Shown piece by piece: positions 16,318 to 24,023 of a DNA stretch of 41,059 bases. Numbering within the stretch: the stretch's first letter is position 1; every line of letters starts with the position of its first letter. The stretch is from positions 1 through 41,059 of IMG/VR virus record IMGVR_UViG_3300032242_002732. One strand, 5' to 3'. Below the pieces are notes generated by a model. The model was not told the DNA's origin. It did not search any database and saw nothing but the letters and a program-made list of their open reading frames with translations. The position numbers were made by a program, and so were the translations under genes. This stretch comes from a virus.

Positions 16318-16696
16318 TTTGTTTTGGTAGAATTAAATTAAAATATTCTATATATTGATTTACCTCTCTACTAGAAATTTCAAGATTGTTTGCAACTTTA
16401 AGAATTGTTTCGTTAGATTTCTTTACTATCTCTTTTTTGGTCTTTTTTATGTATGAAATCTTTTTAAATCTACAAGTTGGAATGATAGAATCTAATGCTG
16501 CGTACCAATCTTTGTTATTCTCATATATTTTCCAGTATCTATTGGTAGAATCATTAACTAATGAGGTAACAGAGGTAGAGTACATGGTACACCAACGCTG
16601 GATAAGGAATGGTTGAAATTCCTTATCCTCGTTAAGATTTACTAAGTCTGTGTCAGGTTGTTTTTTGTATAAAATATTGTTTAAATGTGCAAACAT
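16289..16696 (-). CDS. 62: Clamp loader small subunit, gp62-like
   Basis: A 135-residue protein from ATG 16696 (MFAHLNNILYKK), one base after the DUF366 stop. A TTG three codons earlier would overlap that gene. The plan matches the phage clamp loader A subunit: MFxHLNxI start, FQPFLIQRWCTMYSTSV, a central YAALDSIIPTCRFKKISYIKK and a C-terminal helix SSREVNQYIEYF. T4 gp62 is about 187 residues; shorter versions occur in other T4-like phages. With gp44 it loads the sliding clamp gp45; neither partner is in the window. Confidence 0.75.
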   Translation of the reverse strand: MFAHLNNILYKKQPDTDLVNLNEDKEFQPFLIQRWCTMYSTSVTSLVNDSTNRYWKIYENNKDWYAALDSIIPTCRFKKISYIKKTKKEIVKKSNETILKVANNLEISSREVNQYIEYFNLILPKQNDEKHTTQS

Positions 16697-16697
16697 A

Positions 16698-17279
16698 TTA
16701 AACAATAACCTTAGTAGTAGCTACAAAAATATTATCCACCATACTATAAAATAGTTGATGTACTTCTCTTTGGAACTTATCTGCTTGTTCAGCTGTCAAA
16801 TTGGTACTATATGCAAATGCGGGTGCTTGTTTACCAGCGGTAATATTAATACCAGTATGACCGATAGCTACATTGTCTTTTGAATATGTAATGCTAACAG
16901 ATGCTTTGCCTTTTTGCTGGATGACACCACCCTGAGTAAATTCTGCATGAACAATAAAGTCATCTCCCTTCATTTCAATAGGTTTACCGATATAACGGTG
17001 TAAAATATTAGCTATATTGGTATTAAACAGACGCTGAAAACAAACTGCCCCGAACGGTTCTAAGTTAGGTATTTCCCAACAAAAATTAACCATCGAATCA
17101 CTATAAATATAGTCTTTTTCGAGAGAGTCTTCTAAGTCAATAAGGTTTAAAGTTACTTCTACTGGAGCAACAAAACTTACAATATTACCTACAGCTAGAG
17201 TCTTATCTCTAAAATATTTATAAGCAAAGCGTTTATGTATAAAGTCTCCGTCGTATTTTGTTTGATCTGTAATAATCAT
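16698..17279 (-). CDS. DUF366-family protein, possible 7-deazaguanine pathway enzyme
   Basis: A 193-residue protein that matches my memory of the DUF366 family over most of its length: YDG near the start, FAYKYF, IVSFVAPVEVTLNLIDLED, SDSMVNFCWE, the QRLF segment, KGDDFIV, KASVSITYSKDNVAIGHTGI. DUF366 occurs mainly in archaea and thermophilic bacteria. I recall that a phage protein of this kind was proposed as the 7-carboxy-7-deazaguanine decarboxylase DpdL, but I cannot verify that here. Three que-type genes and an amidotransferase in the same window fit. It has a sigma70-like promoter and sits next to gp62. Confidence 0.7.
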   Translation of the reverse strand: MIITDQTKYDGDFIHKRFAYKYFRDKTLAVGNIVSFVAPVEVTLNLIDLEDSLEKDYIYSDSMVNFCWEIPNLEPFGAVCFQRLFNTNIANILHRYIGKPIEMKGDDFIVHAEFTQGGVIQQKGKASVSITYSKDNVAIGHTGINITAGKQAPAFAYSTNLTAEQADKFQREVHQLFYSMVDNIFVATTKVIV

Positions 17280-17285
17280 AGTGAT

Positions 17286-17313
17286 ATTGTATTATAAAAA
17301 TTAATATTGTCCA
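17286..17313 (-). promoter_or_regulatory. Putative sigma70-like early promoter for the DUF366 gene
   Basis: On the minus strand: TGGACA (17313-17308), a 16-base spacer and TACAAT (17291-17286), ending 6 bases before the ATG. Confidence 0.4.
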
Positions 17314-17987
17314 GTCCTTGCTTTGTTAATAAACCAATCTTGACCTAATCTAAATTCGTCAGAATAATTTTGTAAACCTGGAGAAGCATGTATAACATTA
17401 ATATTAGTTGTACCAAGTTTAAGCTTGGCTTTGTTACACTGCAAGCAAAAATCTAAATCATAAAAGTGAAACTTAGAAGGACAAGTTTCATCAAACTTAA
17501 CACCGGCTTCAAATATTTTTTTCGGGTTAAATGCTAAGAACAAACCGTCTAAAAGTGCCACTCTACCGTTTTTACCGAAATGGGTATTAAATACGCTATT
17601 TTTACCGAAATCTACATGATTAACACTGCCTTTTAAATCTTCTTTTGCACACATTAAGTGCCATAATGCCGGGGCTTGTATTTTAGGATTAATACCACCC
17701 GCTAACCCTACTATATCATATTTCTGTAATGATTGGTGTAGTTTGTTTACCCAATCTTTATCGGTTATAACTACATCATCGTGAGCCAACACTAGTACAC
17801 AATTCTCATTACTATAAGAATTGATATAAGAATTATATACTTTAGCAATTGCTGTTTTATTATTAAAAACCCCGTTAGAAGCTGTTACACTTTCTAAGCC
17901 TTCACTATGAGTAATAGTAAATTTGTTTTTATTTGTAAGATCTAAATATGAAGAAGCGGTAGTACAGTAACCTATGTACGTATTCAT
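17301..17987 (-). CDS. Glycosyltransferase, GT2-like (Glyco_tranf_2_5 type)
   Basis: A 228-residue GT-A protein. Metal-binding HDD lies at 69-71 (VLVLAHDDVVI), followed by a W-x-x-x-L helix, GLAGG, ALLDGLFLAF and HFYDLDFCLQC near 173-183, the usual acceptor-side motif of this GT2 group. N-terminal strands lack the usual 'vsiiip' start, so it may be a shortened form. It starts by an ATG that overlaps the preceding stop (TAATG). Its 3' end holds the promoter for the DUF366 gene. Confidence 0.75.
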   Translation of the reverse strand: MNTYIGYCTTASSYLDLTNKNKFTITHSEGLESVTASNGVFNNKTAIAKVYNSYINSYSNENCVLVLAHDDVVITDKDWVNKLHQSLQKYDIVGLAGGINPKIQAPALWHLMCAKEDLKGSVNHVDFGKNSVFNTHFGKNGRVALLDGLFLAFNPKKIFEAGVKFDETCPSKFHFYDLDFCLQCNKAKLKLGTTNINVIHASPGLQNYSDEFRLGQDWFINKARTGQY

Positions 17988-18247
17988 TAATCTTGTATAA
18001 TAGTTTCTTGAGGTATATTAGGAAAGCGTTTAGCAATCAGTTCTGATTCTGTATCTGCATACATATCAGTTTTATACATATAAATATTATGTAATTTTAT
18101 ATTTTTATCGTTTATTTTATCTGCAAGATCAATAATAAGCTTGCGATGTGCTGTGGTATGATCTGAACATACATCACAACCAGCCGTAAACAATAACGAT
18201 TCTACAAGTAATTGCTTTTCTTCTGTATTTAACTGTAAGCCTTTCAT
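17987..18247 (-). CDS. Hypothetical protein, 86 residues
   Basis: Not recognised. A small, mostly helical protein (LNTEEKQLLVESLLFTAG), with a CDVC motif at 24-27 followed by SDHTTAHR, which might bind metal. It leads an operon with the following glycosyltransferase. An early-type promoter element precedes it that has the same layout as the one before uvsY. Confidence 0.55.
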   Translation of the reverse strand: MKGLQLNTEEKQLLVESLLFTAGCDVCSDHTTAHRKLIIDLADKINDKNIKLHNIYMYKTDMYADTESELIAKRFPNIPQETIIQD

Positions 18248-18258
18248 ATAGTGCTTAC

Positions 18259-18286
18259 AGTATAAAGGTTTATAAAAATAAATCTA
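18259..18286 (-). promoter_or_regulatory. Putative early promoter (TAGATT-N16-TATACT)
   Basis: On the minus strand: TAGATT (18286-18281), 16-base spacer, TATACT (18264-18259), then 11 bases to the ATG at 18247. The two boxes, spacer length and 11-base distance are the same as in front of uvsY at 28516-28543. Confidence 0.4.
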
Positions 18287-18289
18287 CTA

Positions 18290-18658
18290 CTATTTTCCGA
18301 AAAAATGAATTAACAAATCAGTAACACTACTAATTAATGCAACCCAAATAGCTGTTTGCATATGCCAGTGTAAACCTTGCTGTTTAGCATGTTTAGCGTC
18401 ACATTTACTAACAGCTGTATACATCTCTTTATGGTATACTTCCATTAAATCTCGTGTTTCATTAAATCTGCCGTCCATTTCTGCTTTTAAATGAACCACG
18501 TCATTGTTAAGCGTTGAAACTTGTTGCATTATACTTGGATGGCCGTTACCATCTCGTACAATTTTACTAAGATTAGCTATTTCTGTTTTTACATTGACTA
18601 TGTCTCTATTAATATAATCAATAGCAGTGTTTCTTTCGGATTGTTTACGAGTGGGCAT
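18290..18658 (-). CDS. Coiled-coil protein with C-terminal membrane segment (holin- or XhlA-like candidate)
   Basis: A 122-residue protein. Residues 1-90 are charged and helical (heptad-like stretches around IVNVKTEIANLSKIV and VVHLKAEMDGRF), and residues 99-118 form one membrane segment (MQTAIWVALISSVTDLLIHF). This layout resembles small phage membrane proteins such as XhlA-type haemolysin-like partners of holins, but no diagnostic motif was seen. The late box 4 bases upstream would fit a lysis or virion role, and the lysozyme gene at 25870 is also late-type. Confidence 0.5.
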   Translation of the reverse strand: MPTRKQSERNTAIDYINRDIVNVKTEIANLSKIVRDGNGHPSIMQQVSTLNNDVVHLKAEMDGRFNETRDLMEVYHKEMYTAVSKCDAKHAKQQGLHWHMQTAIWVALISSVTDLLIHFFGK

Positions 18659-18662
18659 ACAT

Positions 18663-18670
18663 ATACTTAG
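18663..18670 (-). promoter_or_regulatory. Putative late promoter octamer for the membrane-protein gene
   Basis: CTAAGTAT on the minus strand, 4 bases before the ATG at 18658. It overlaps the stop codon of the amidotransferase gene. Confidence 0.45.
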
Positions 18671-19323
18671 AAAATAAAGTACGGAGATTTGTGCTTAAAT
18701 TTACCAGCCGGTACAATACAATTATAATCCTGTATTGCATATATAATTCCTTCTTCTAGTGGCACACTACCTTCAAATTCTGTAGATGAAAAATCCCCGT
18801 TGTTTTTGTTTGCAAATAAAGTACTAGCGCTTCTAGCTAGATACGTTATTTTGTATTTAGTATTAAATGCCCAAATAGCATATGTACCTTTCAATGACTC
18901 AATAGCAGATGATACATTTATTTTTTTTTCTAGCATACGAGGTATAATACAACTATCAGTTCTACCTGTAAAATCTTCGTCAGGAAAATGCTCTCTACAT
19001 AATGTTTCGAAATTGCTAATAATACCATTATGTGCCACTATCCAGTCCCCGTAATAAAACGGGTGATTATTTATTGGATCAAAATTTTTCGTTTCTACAG
19101 TCGGCCCACGAGAATGGTAAAGCCAATACCGACCTTGAGTGCTTATAACTGGTGGTTGAAAACATTCTACTGGCTCGGTGAATGTGTTTAATACCTTTTT
19201 AATAATATATGTATTGTTAGAATCAAATATTAACGCCCCAGAACTATAATAACCTCTATCGAGATTATTTTTATATAACTCAAAAGCTCTCGGTTTAAAA
19301 TTACTTCCCGCTATTCCGCACAT
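18667..19323 (-). CDS. Class II (Ntn) glutamine amidotransferase, partner of QueC
   Basis: A 218-residue protein starting MCGIAGSN at 19323, which places the catalytic cysteine at position 2 as in all class II amidotransferases. An upstream in-frame start at 19380 would bury that cysteine and is rejected. Other family marks: YHSRGPT near 70-75, AHNGIISNFE near 95-104, and GRTDS near 118-122. The domain hydrolyses glutamine to give ammonia. It overlaps QueC by 23 bases. In archaea and some phages a Gat domain is fused to QueC (Gat-QueC, archaeosine-type modification), so this pair may be the unfused version. No asparagine synthetase or GlmS domain follows. Confidence 0.85.
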   Translation of the reverse strand: MCGIAGSNFKPRAFELYKNNLDRGYYSSGALIFDSNNTYIIKKVLNTFTEPVECFQPPVISTQGRYWLYHSRGPTVETKNFDPINNHPFYYGDWIVAHNGIISNFETLCREHFPDEDFTGRTDSCIIPRMLEKKINVSSAIESLKGTYAIWAFNTKYKITYLARSASTLFANKNNGDFSSTEFEGSVPLEEGIIYAIQDYNCIVPAGKFKHKSPYFIF

Positions 19324-20044
19324 ATGTAGATTTAGTATAAGGTTTACAATCGTATTTAGACCAAGGCACTTCTTTTGCATACGGTACCGGGTCTATTACT
19401 TTATTATCTATAAAAGCTTTTAATCTTGCTGAACACGATACACATTCTCCGCATGCTATTTCTTTACCCTCGTAACAAGTATGTGTTTGTTTAAAATTAA
19501 CACCTAGTTCAATACCCTCTGCAACAACCTCTTCTTTAGAGTGTTGCATAAAAGGTGCATTAACTTTAATAACGTTTTTACGATTAAGACTATATAGTTC
19601 ATTAACTTTATTAAGGAACAACGACGTACAGTCCCAGTAACCTGAGAAATCATCAGTCTGTACTGCCCCGTAAAATAGGTCTGAAGCTCCAACAGATTCA
19701 GCCCAACCAGCAGCCGTGGTAAGTAGAAGTAAATTTCTAAAAGGAACATAACTTAAAGGCTGTGCATTACCAATATCATCTTTAGCTTTTGGTATATTTA
19801 AGTTAGTATTGGTAAGAGCAGACATAGTAGATATATCTCTAAAGAAATCCATATCTACTATCTTATGTTCTTTAACTTTGCAAGCATCTACCTGATATTT
19901 TGCGCAATCGATTTCTCGAATGATCCGCTGCCCGTAATTAAACGTAATAGCATATACTTCATCGTATTTAAGTTTTTTAGTTACATGGTGAAGTAGTATT
20001 GAGCTGTCCATTCCACCTGATAATATGACTAATGCTTTTAACAT
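19301..20044 (-). CDS. queC: 7-cyano-7-deazaguanine synthase, QueC
   Basis: A 247-residue protein. The PP-loop SGGMDSS lies at 9-15; FNYGQR follows near 39-44, then YVPFRNLLLLTTAAGWAE and GAVQTDDFSGYWDC. The C-terminal zinc site is THTCYEGKEIACGECVSC, with four cysteines. QueC turns 7-carboxy-7-deazaguanine into preQ0 with ATP and ammonia, through the amide ADG. A tail of about 30 residues after the zinc site is coded by sequence that leads into the amidotransferase start. A sigma70-like promoter ends 6 bases before the ATG. Confidence 0.93.
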   Translation of the reverse strand: MLKALVILSGGMDSSILLHHVTKKLKYDEVYAITFNYGQRIIREIDCAKYQVDACKVKEHKIVDMDFFRDISTMSALTNTNLNIPKAKDDIGNAQPLSYVPFRNLLLLTTAAGWAESVGASDLFYGAVQTDDFSGYWDCTSLFLNKVNELYSLNRKNVIKVNAPFMQHSKEEVVAEGIELGVNFKQTHTCYEGKEIACGECVSCSARLKAFIDNKVIDPVPYAKEVPWSKYDCKPYTKSTYVRNSGK

Positions 20045-20050
20045 ATGACT

Positions 20051-20078
20051 ATAATAATGTATACTAATAGAAATTCAA
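20051..20078 (-). promoter_or_regulatory. Putative sigma70-like early promoter for queC
   Basis: On the minus strand: TTGAAT (20078-20073), a 16-base spacer and TATTAT (20056-20051), ending 6 bases before the ATG. Confidence 0.4.
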
Positions 20079-20088
20079 TAGTAAAACA

Positions 20089-20096
20089 GTAAATAA
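20089..20096 (+). promoter_or_regulatory. Putative late promoter octamer for the 20102 gene
   Basis: GTAAATAA, 5 bases before the ATG at 20102. Its spacing favours 20102 over the ATG at 20096 as the start. Confidence 0.45.
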
Positions 20097-20101
20097 TGTA
20101 T

Positions 20102-20851
20102 ATGAAGAATCAGTTTATATCCGCATTTAATGAATCCTTAGACAAAGAAAGTAACGCAGGTATTATGCACTTAAAGGACGTAGAAGCAAAAAAAGCTGGT
20201 AAAACTTCATTTAAATTAGGAGATAAAACATTTCCTGTTAAAGAAAAGGGTAGAGTTTTAGATAAAGAAGGAGCCGGTATTTTGCATTTTAAAGATCAGA
20301 AAGCTAAAGAAGCCGGTAAAGACACATTTAAACTAGGTGGAAAAACATTTCCAGTCAAGGAAAATAATAAAAAGCATCGCTCCCAACATGTAACTAATTT
20401 TGCAAAGAACGTACAAGAAGCATTAAGCGAAAATTTTTTAGAAGCTAAACCAGCAGTTAAACCAGCAGCCTCCCCCACCCCAGGAGGAGAAGACCATGCT
20501 AGTTGGTCTAAAACATTAGATCCAAAAACAGACCCTAAGGCTTTTGACGGAGCTTCTAACCCAGCTTTAAGACTTGACACAGAGGGTGTTGCTAAAGCTC
20601 GGGAGTGGGTTAAAAAGCTTGATGATATGGCTACTTTTATTAATGGTGTAGATGAAAACAGTTTAAATGCCCAAATTAATGCTTTAGAAATGCGCAATTC
20701 TATACCATTCAAAGGTATTGTACGTCGAGAAGAAAAACGTATTACTAAATTAGCAGAAAATTTACGCGGTTTAGCAGAATTATTTAAAACTGTTATTACA
20801 AGTTCGGGTAAAAAGATACACGACGCTACAAGTAAAATTACTACTCGCTAA
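20102..20851 (+). CDS. Virion-type protein with two tandem ~36-residue repeats, function unknown
   Basis: A 249-residue protein starting MKNQFISAFNESLDKES. An ATG two codons upstream is possible, but it overlaps the late box. Two tandem repeats follow: AGIMHLKDVEAKKAGKTSFK and its partner AGILHFKDQKAKEAGKDTFK, each ending in LGxKTFPVKE. Then come a Pro/Ala-rich linker (PAVKPAASPTPGG) and a helical C-terminal half. The short leader resembles those of other small head-type proteins here, but lacks a clear (L/I)xE. It is the only gene of its island, and its stop overlaps the primase stop (CTAA, 20848-20851). Confidence 0.6.
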   Translation: MKNQFISAFNESLDKESNAGIMHLKDVEAKKAGKTSFKLGDKTFPVKEKGRVLDKEGAGILHFKDQKAKEAGKDTFKLGGKTFPVKENNKKHRSQHVTNFAKNVQEALSENFLEAKPAVKPAASPTPGGEDHASWSKTLDPKTDPKAFDGASNPALRLDTEGVAKAREWVKKLDDMATFINGVDENSLNAQINALEMRNSIPFKGIVRREEKRITKLAENLRGLAELFKTVITSSGKKIHDATSKITTR

Positions 20852-21864
20852 GTAGGTCTTTTAATTTGAGAGTACTGTATTAACCCTTTCATACCTTTAT
20901 AGGTATTTTGTATTATATTAGTATACTGTATTTCATCTTGACCTTGCTTGTCACAAAACTCGTTTAAGTCTTTGTATTGGTTATACTCTTTAGGCCATAT
21001 AAATACCTGCTCCCCTCTATCTAAAAGCTCTTTAGTTACTTTGTAAGAAGTCTTATCTATCCACTGATTGTCTAATACATAAATTAACTCATGCATAGGG
21101 TATGTTTTACGTATTAGTTCTAGTTGCTCTATCGTTGGTTGTATACCAGCTAATGCTACACTGTTACGTAAAAACATAGCATCAATAGGCCCTTCTTGTA
21201 AAAATATGTATTCTATATCAGAAGATATTTTATCTAAATTAAACACACCTTTGTCACTATTAACTTTGGACAAGTACTTTGCTTTTTCCTCGTCTTCTTT
21301 ATACAAAGCTCTGGATTGATAGGTTATAATTTTACCTTCTATATTATAGAAAGGAAACACCACTCTATTCTTATGAACCATATCAGTCAAACTAATCCAA
21401 AGTGATTTAGGTCTATTAATAGCAGTGTTTAAGCGTCTTTTATTGATAAAACTAAGAGCATCCCTAACTACCTGATTCTCTTTATAAAACGATACTTGAT
21501 TATTGTCAAATAAATTTATACTGTCATAAGGTAAAGGATTAGGATTTGCTTTTTTATAAAAAGTCGATTTTTTAATAAGTTCTTCTACTGTGTCTGAATG
21601 AGAGCCTGCTTCAGTTAGTATTTCACTAACTGACATTCGAGTCATATCTTTAACAAACTCTAATCCGTTTTTACTCTCTCCGCAATTATGACAAAACAAA
21701 TGATCATCTTCCGTAATATAGTAAAATCTACGTTTTTTACCCGAACTCTTACCTTCATGACAATATGGACATTCTCCGCTATACGTGTTAGTAGTCTTTT
21801 TAAATACAGGCCTCTTCGTATACTGAAAAAACGTTTGTATTACAAAATTTTGAGGAACAATCAT
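20848..21864 (-). CDS. 61: DNA primase, gp61-like
   Basis: A 338-residue protein (T4 gp61 is 342). The start is ATG 21864 (MIVPQNFVIQTFFQYT); an upstream extension would run into the divergent gene. The zinc ribbon has C32, C35 (GECPYCHEG) and C58, C61 (FCHNCGES). The TOPRIM part has FLQEGPIDAMFL, VALAGIQP and YVLDNQWIDK, where the usual DxD reads DNQ. It makes RNA primers for lagging-strand synthesis together with the gp41 helicase, which is not in the window. Confidence 0.9.
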   Translation of the reverse strand: MIVPQNFVIQTFFQYTKRPVFKKTTNTYSGECPYCHEGKSSGKKRRFYYITEDDHLFCHNCGESKNGLEFVKDMTRMSVSEILTEAGSHSDTVEELIKKSTFYKKANPNPLPYDSINLFDNNQVSFYKENQVVRDALSFINKRRLNTAINRPKSLWISLTDMVHKNRVVFPFYNIEGKIITYQSRALYKEDEEKAKYLSKVNSDKGVFNLDKISSDIEYIFLQEGPIDAMFLRNSVALAGIQPTIEQLELIRKTYPMHELIYVLDNQWIDKTSYKVTKELLDRGEQVFIWPKEYNQYKDLNEFCDKQGQDEIQYTNIIQNTYKGMKGLIQYSQIKRPT

Positions 21865-21867
21865 AAA

Positions 21868-21875
21868 GTAAATAT
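21868..21875 (+). promoter_or_regulatory. Putative late promoter octamer for gene 4
   Basis: GTAAATAT, 5 bases before the gp4 ATG at 21881. It directly abuts the -10 box of the divergent primase gene. Confidence 0.45.
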
Positions 21876-21903
21876 AGTATATGGGTATATCAAAAAATAA
21901 CAA
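21876..21903 (-). promoter_or_regulatory. Putative sigma70-like early promoter for the primase gene
   Basis: On the minus strand: TTGTTA (21903-21898), a 16-base spacer and TATACT (21881-21876), ending 11 bases before the ATG at 21864. The promoter lies within the first codons of gp4. Confidence 0.4.
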
Positions 21904-22333
21904 GTACATTCAAGGAATTTATACCCCTATAAATAAAAGTAAATACATGGGTTCAAATAATCCTGTATACAGGTCTGCATTAGAAAGAGATTTTTTTTTA
22001 TTTTTTGATCAAAATTCAAACGTCACTGCCTGGGCTAGTGAAGGTATAGTTGTACCTTATTATAATGACGTTGACCATAAAATACACAACTATTATGTAG
22101 ATTTAATAGCAGCTATTAAAGATAAAGATGGTAACACCCAAAAATACTTGATTGAATTGAAGCCCTATTCTCAGACTATACCACCTATACAATCAAACAA
22201 AAAGAAAAAAAGCACTATCTTGTATGAACATTTAATGTATCATAAAAATCAATGCAAATGGAAAGCTGCAAGCGAGTATGCAGCTAAAAAAGGTATGAAA
22301 TTTATTATTCTTACCGAAAAATATTTAAATTAG
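21881..22333 (+). CDS. 4: Head completion nuclease, gp4-like
   Basis: A 150-residue protein (T4 gp4 is 150). The family pattern is clear: IYTPINKSKYMGS, VYRSALERDFFLFFD, WASEGIVVPY, a shared HNYYVDL strand and YLIELKPYSQT. D74, E92 and K94 fit a PD-(D/E)xK nuclease site of the Vsr/TnsA type. In T4, gp4 acts at the end of packaging to finish the head before tail joining. The gene is a one-gene plus-strand island between two minus-strand genes; its stop overlaps that of the next gene (TTAG, 22330-22333). Confidence 0.92.
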   Translation: MGISKNNKYIQGIYTPINKSKYMGSNNPVYRSALERDFFLFFDQNSNVTAWASEGIVVPYYNDVDHKIHNYYVDLIAAIKDKDGNTQKYLIELKPYSQTIPPIQSNKKKKSTILYEHLMYHKNQCKWKAASEYAAKKGMKFIILTEKYLN

Positions 22334-22974
22334 TCCTGACCCTCGTAATCATAAGGGTTTTGACTACCTGTTCCGCCCACTACTTCTGGTTCATCTGGTA
22401 CTTCAAAACCTTTTAAAGGTTCTCCAGATACTTTACCAGGTTTTTTATGTTTAAAAGCAGCTAAATTCTTAAGAGCATTTTTGAGAGCAGCGCTTTTATC
22501 TGCAGAGGTAATTTTCATACCTTTTGCAGCTATACGATCTCTAATAGCGTTTTTTCTTAGTTCAGCGGGATCTAATACTGGTTCCATTTCTCCGCCGACA
22601 TCACTTTGTGCGTCTGCAATAGCAGATTTTACTACTTCTGGATCAAGATTAAGAGGTGTTTCTTCTGAATTTTGAGAACCAATAGCAGACATCACTTCCT
22701 CAGGTGTTGCACCTGGATTATGCTGTAAGTAAGTTGCTACAGCATCTTTAGTTCTAAGAGTGTCTGGAAGTTCTTTATATTTCATGGCTGCTGGTTCAGC
22801 AGCAGGTACTGCAGCAGATGTATTTCCACCATTACGAGCATTGACGATATTACGAGCTTTATAATAAGGCATACCTTGTGCTACAAGTTTTTCAATTTCA
22901 GGGTTTTTTGGCTTAGCCATTTCTAAATCTAGAGTGGTTTCAGCAATATAATTAATGGCGTCGTCAAATTTCAT
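22330..22974 (-). CDS. Late protein with capsid-targeting-like leader, function unknown
   Basis: A 214-residue protein. I take ATG 22974 (MKFDDAINYIAETTLDLEMA) as the start; a TTG at 22983 lies within the late box. The leader contains IAE at residues 9-11, the same tripeptide before the gp21 cut in T4 internal proteins. The rest is rich in Ala, Pro, Glu and Lys, without cysteine, and has two helix-rich parts joined by a PAAEPAA-type linker. Not recognised by motif. An internal head protein is a reasonable guess. Confidence 0.55.
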   Translation of the reverse strand: MKFDDAINYIAETTLDLEMAKPKNPEIEKLVAQGMPYYKARNIVNARNGGNTSAAVPAAEPAAMKYKELPDTLRTKDAVATYLQHNPGATPEEVMSAIGSQNSEETPLNLDPEVVKSAIADAQSDVGGEMEPVLDPAELRKNAIRDRIAAKGMKITSADKSAALKNALKNLAAFKHKKPGKVSGEPLKGFEVPDEPEVVGGTGSQNPYDYEGQD

Positions 22975-22982
22975 AGGATACA

Positions 22983-22990
22983 ATACTTAT
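22983..22990 (-). promoter_or_regulatory. Putative late promoter octamer for the 22974 gene
   Basis: ATAAGTAT on the minus strand, 8 bases before the ATG at 22974. Confidence 0.4.
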
Positions 22991-23706
22991 TAAATCTTGA
23001 ATGGTTTTTTATCCGTAATACCTAACTGATCCGCTAGTAATTGCTGCTCAGCAAGATCTTTTTGAATTAAAGAATCCTCTTCTCCAAAGAATTCACATTT
23101 ATCATTAATATACATCGATATTTGTGCAACACGTTCTAGTGGTGTACCGTAAATAGGTATAATAGGCGGGCAATCATCGGATTCAAAAAATCTAGAATTT
23201 GCAGATTGTTTAGCTTGATATAATGCATCAAATAATACTGCTATTTCTCCGCGGTAAATAGGATCAACATCTCTATTCTCTTTAGATTGAAGAAGTACAT
23301 CATTTTCTAATGTTAAGGGTATATAAAAAATAACTGAATAAAATTTAACTGCTTGGCGCACTTGAGATACGCACTTGTCAATGAAAGCTTCATCAACTCC
23401 CCCTAAACCTTTTTCAAATAACCATAACGAATATACTAAGTTATCAATGGGTGTGCGATCAAAAACCATTTTCTTTTTGCCATAATTAGCCATTGCTTCG
23501 TCTACAAGGTAATTAAGTATTATTTCTTGAGATTCTTTAGTACCTTGTTTATTAATTGTTAATTTTTTTTCTTTAATTATATCTCTATATGTTTTTTCAG
23601 GACGATTTAATTGAGGCCACTGTAACAACATATCATCTACAAGAGTGGTCTTACCGATACATTGTGTACCGATAATACCTATTTTATTAAGCTTAGTATA
23701 ACTCAT
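22990..23706 (-). CDS. P-loop NTPase, nucleotide-kinase or AAA_28-like
   Basis: A 238-residue protein. The Walker A motif is GTQCIGKTTL at 13-22, after a short beta strand KIGIIG. Further on are MVFDRTPIDN (a DR-type motif near 80-90, as in thymidylate and deoxynucleoside kinases), then QVRQAVKFYSVIFYIPL. The fold fits a small-molecule or nucleotide kinase, or an NadR-like ATPase; the substrate is not decided. It shares one base with the stop of the upstream gene (TAATG type) and belongs to the QueD/QueE block. Confidence 0.7.
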   Translation of the reverse strand: MSYTKLNKIGIIGTQCIGKTTLVDDMLLQWPQLNRPEKTYRDIIKEKKLTINKQGTKESQEIILNYLVDEAMANYGKKKMVFDRTPIDNLVYSLWLFEKGLGGVDEAFIDKCVSQVRQAVKFYSVIFYIPLTLENDVLLQSKENRDVDPIYRGEIAVLFDALYQAKQSANSRFFESDDCPPIIPIYGTPLERVAQISMYINDKCEFFGEEDSLIQKDLAEQQLLADQLGITDKKPFKI

Positions 23707-24020
23707 TACTTTGATTTATTCTTCTTAACTGTTTTAGCAAATTCTCTCTGTATTTCATTTTTTGCGTCAGATTCTATTACGAGATCCTGAACACTAATAT
23801 TATCTTCAGGTGGTTGACCGGTTTCCACGTCTACCCAATCAAGTACACAGTTGTCTGACGGATAATAACCCATAGCCCTAACAAAAGCATTAAACTGTTC
23901 TGTTAGTTCTTCTAAACCAACTTGACCATCAAGTGTAATTTCAATCTTACGAGGTACACTAACGTTGGTGTCGTCATCAGTATGCTCTAACGTATATGTG
24001 AATTTTATTTCTTGTTTCAT
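23706..24020 (-). CDS. Hypothetical small acidic protein, 104 residues
   Basis: Not recognised beyond resembling small acidic proteins common in T4-like genomes. The N-terminal half is a beta sheet (IKFTYTLEHTDDDTNVSVPR), followed by a helix LEELTEQFNAFVRAMGYYPS and an acidic C-terminal third that ends in basic residues. No membrane part, cysteine pair or signal sequence beyond C58. Confidence 0.6.
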   Translation of the reverse strand: MKQEIKFTYTLEHTDDDTNVSVPRKIEITLDGQVGLEELTEQFNAFVRAMGYYPSDNCVLDWVDVETGQPPEDNISVQDLVIESDAKNEIQREFAKTVKKNKSK

Positions 24021-24023
24021 ACA

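Noticed and set aside
19324-19380. Longer start for the amidotransferase (19 extra residues)
   Set aside because: It would bury the catalytic Cys2, which must be N-terminal after Met removal in class II amidotransferases.
21912-21950. Further late box (GTAAATAC followed by ATG) within gp4
   Set aside because: It is inside a conserved coding segment of gp4 and its last base does not fit NTAARTAW. It also shows that look-alikes arise by chance in this AT-rich sequence.
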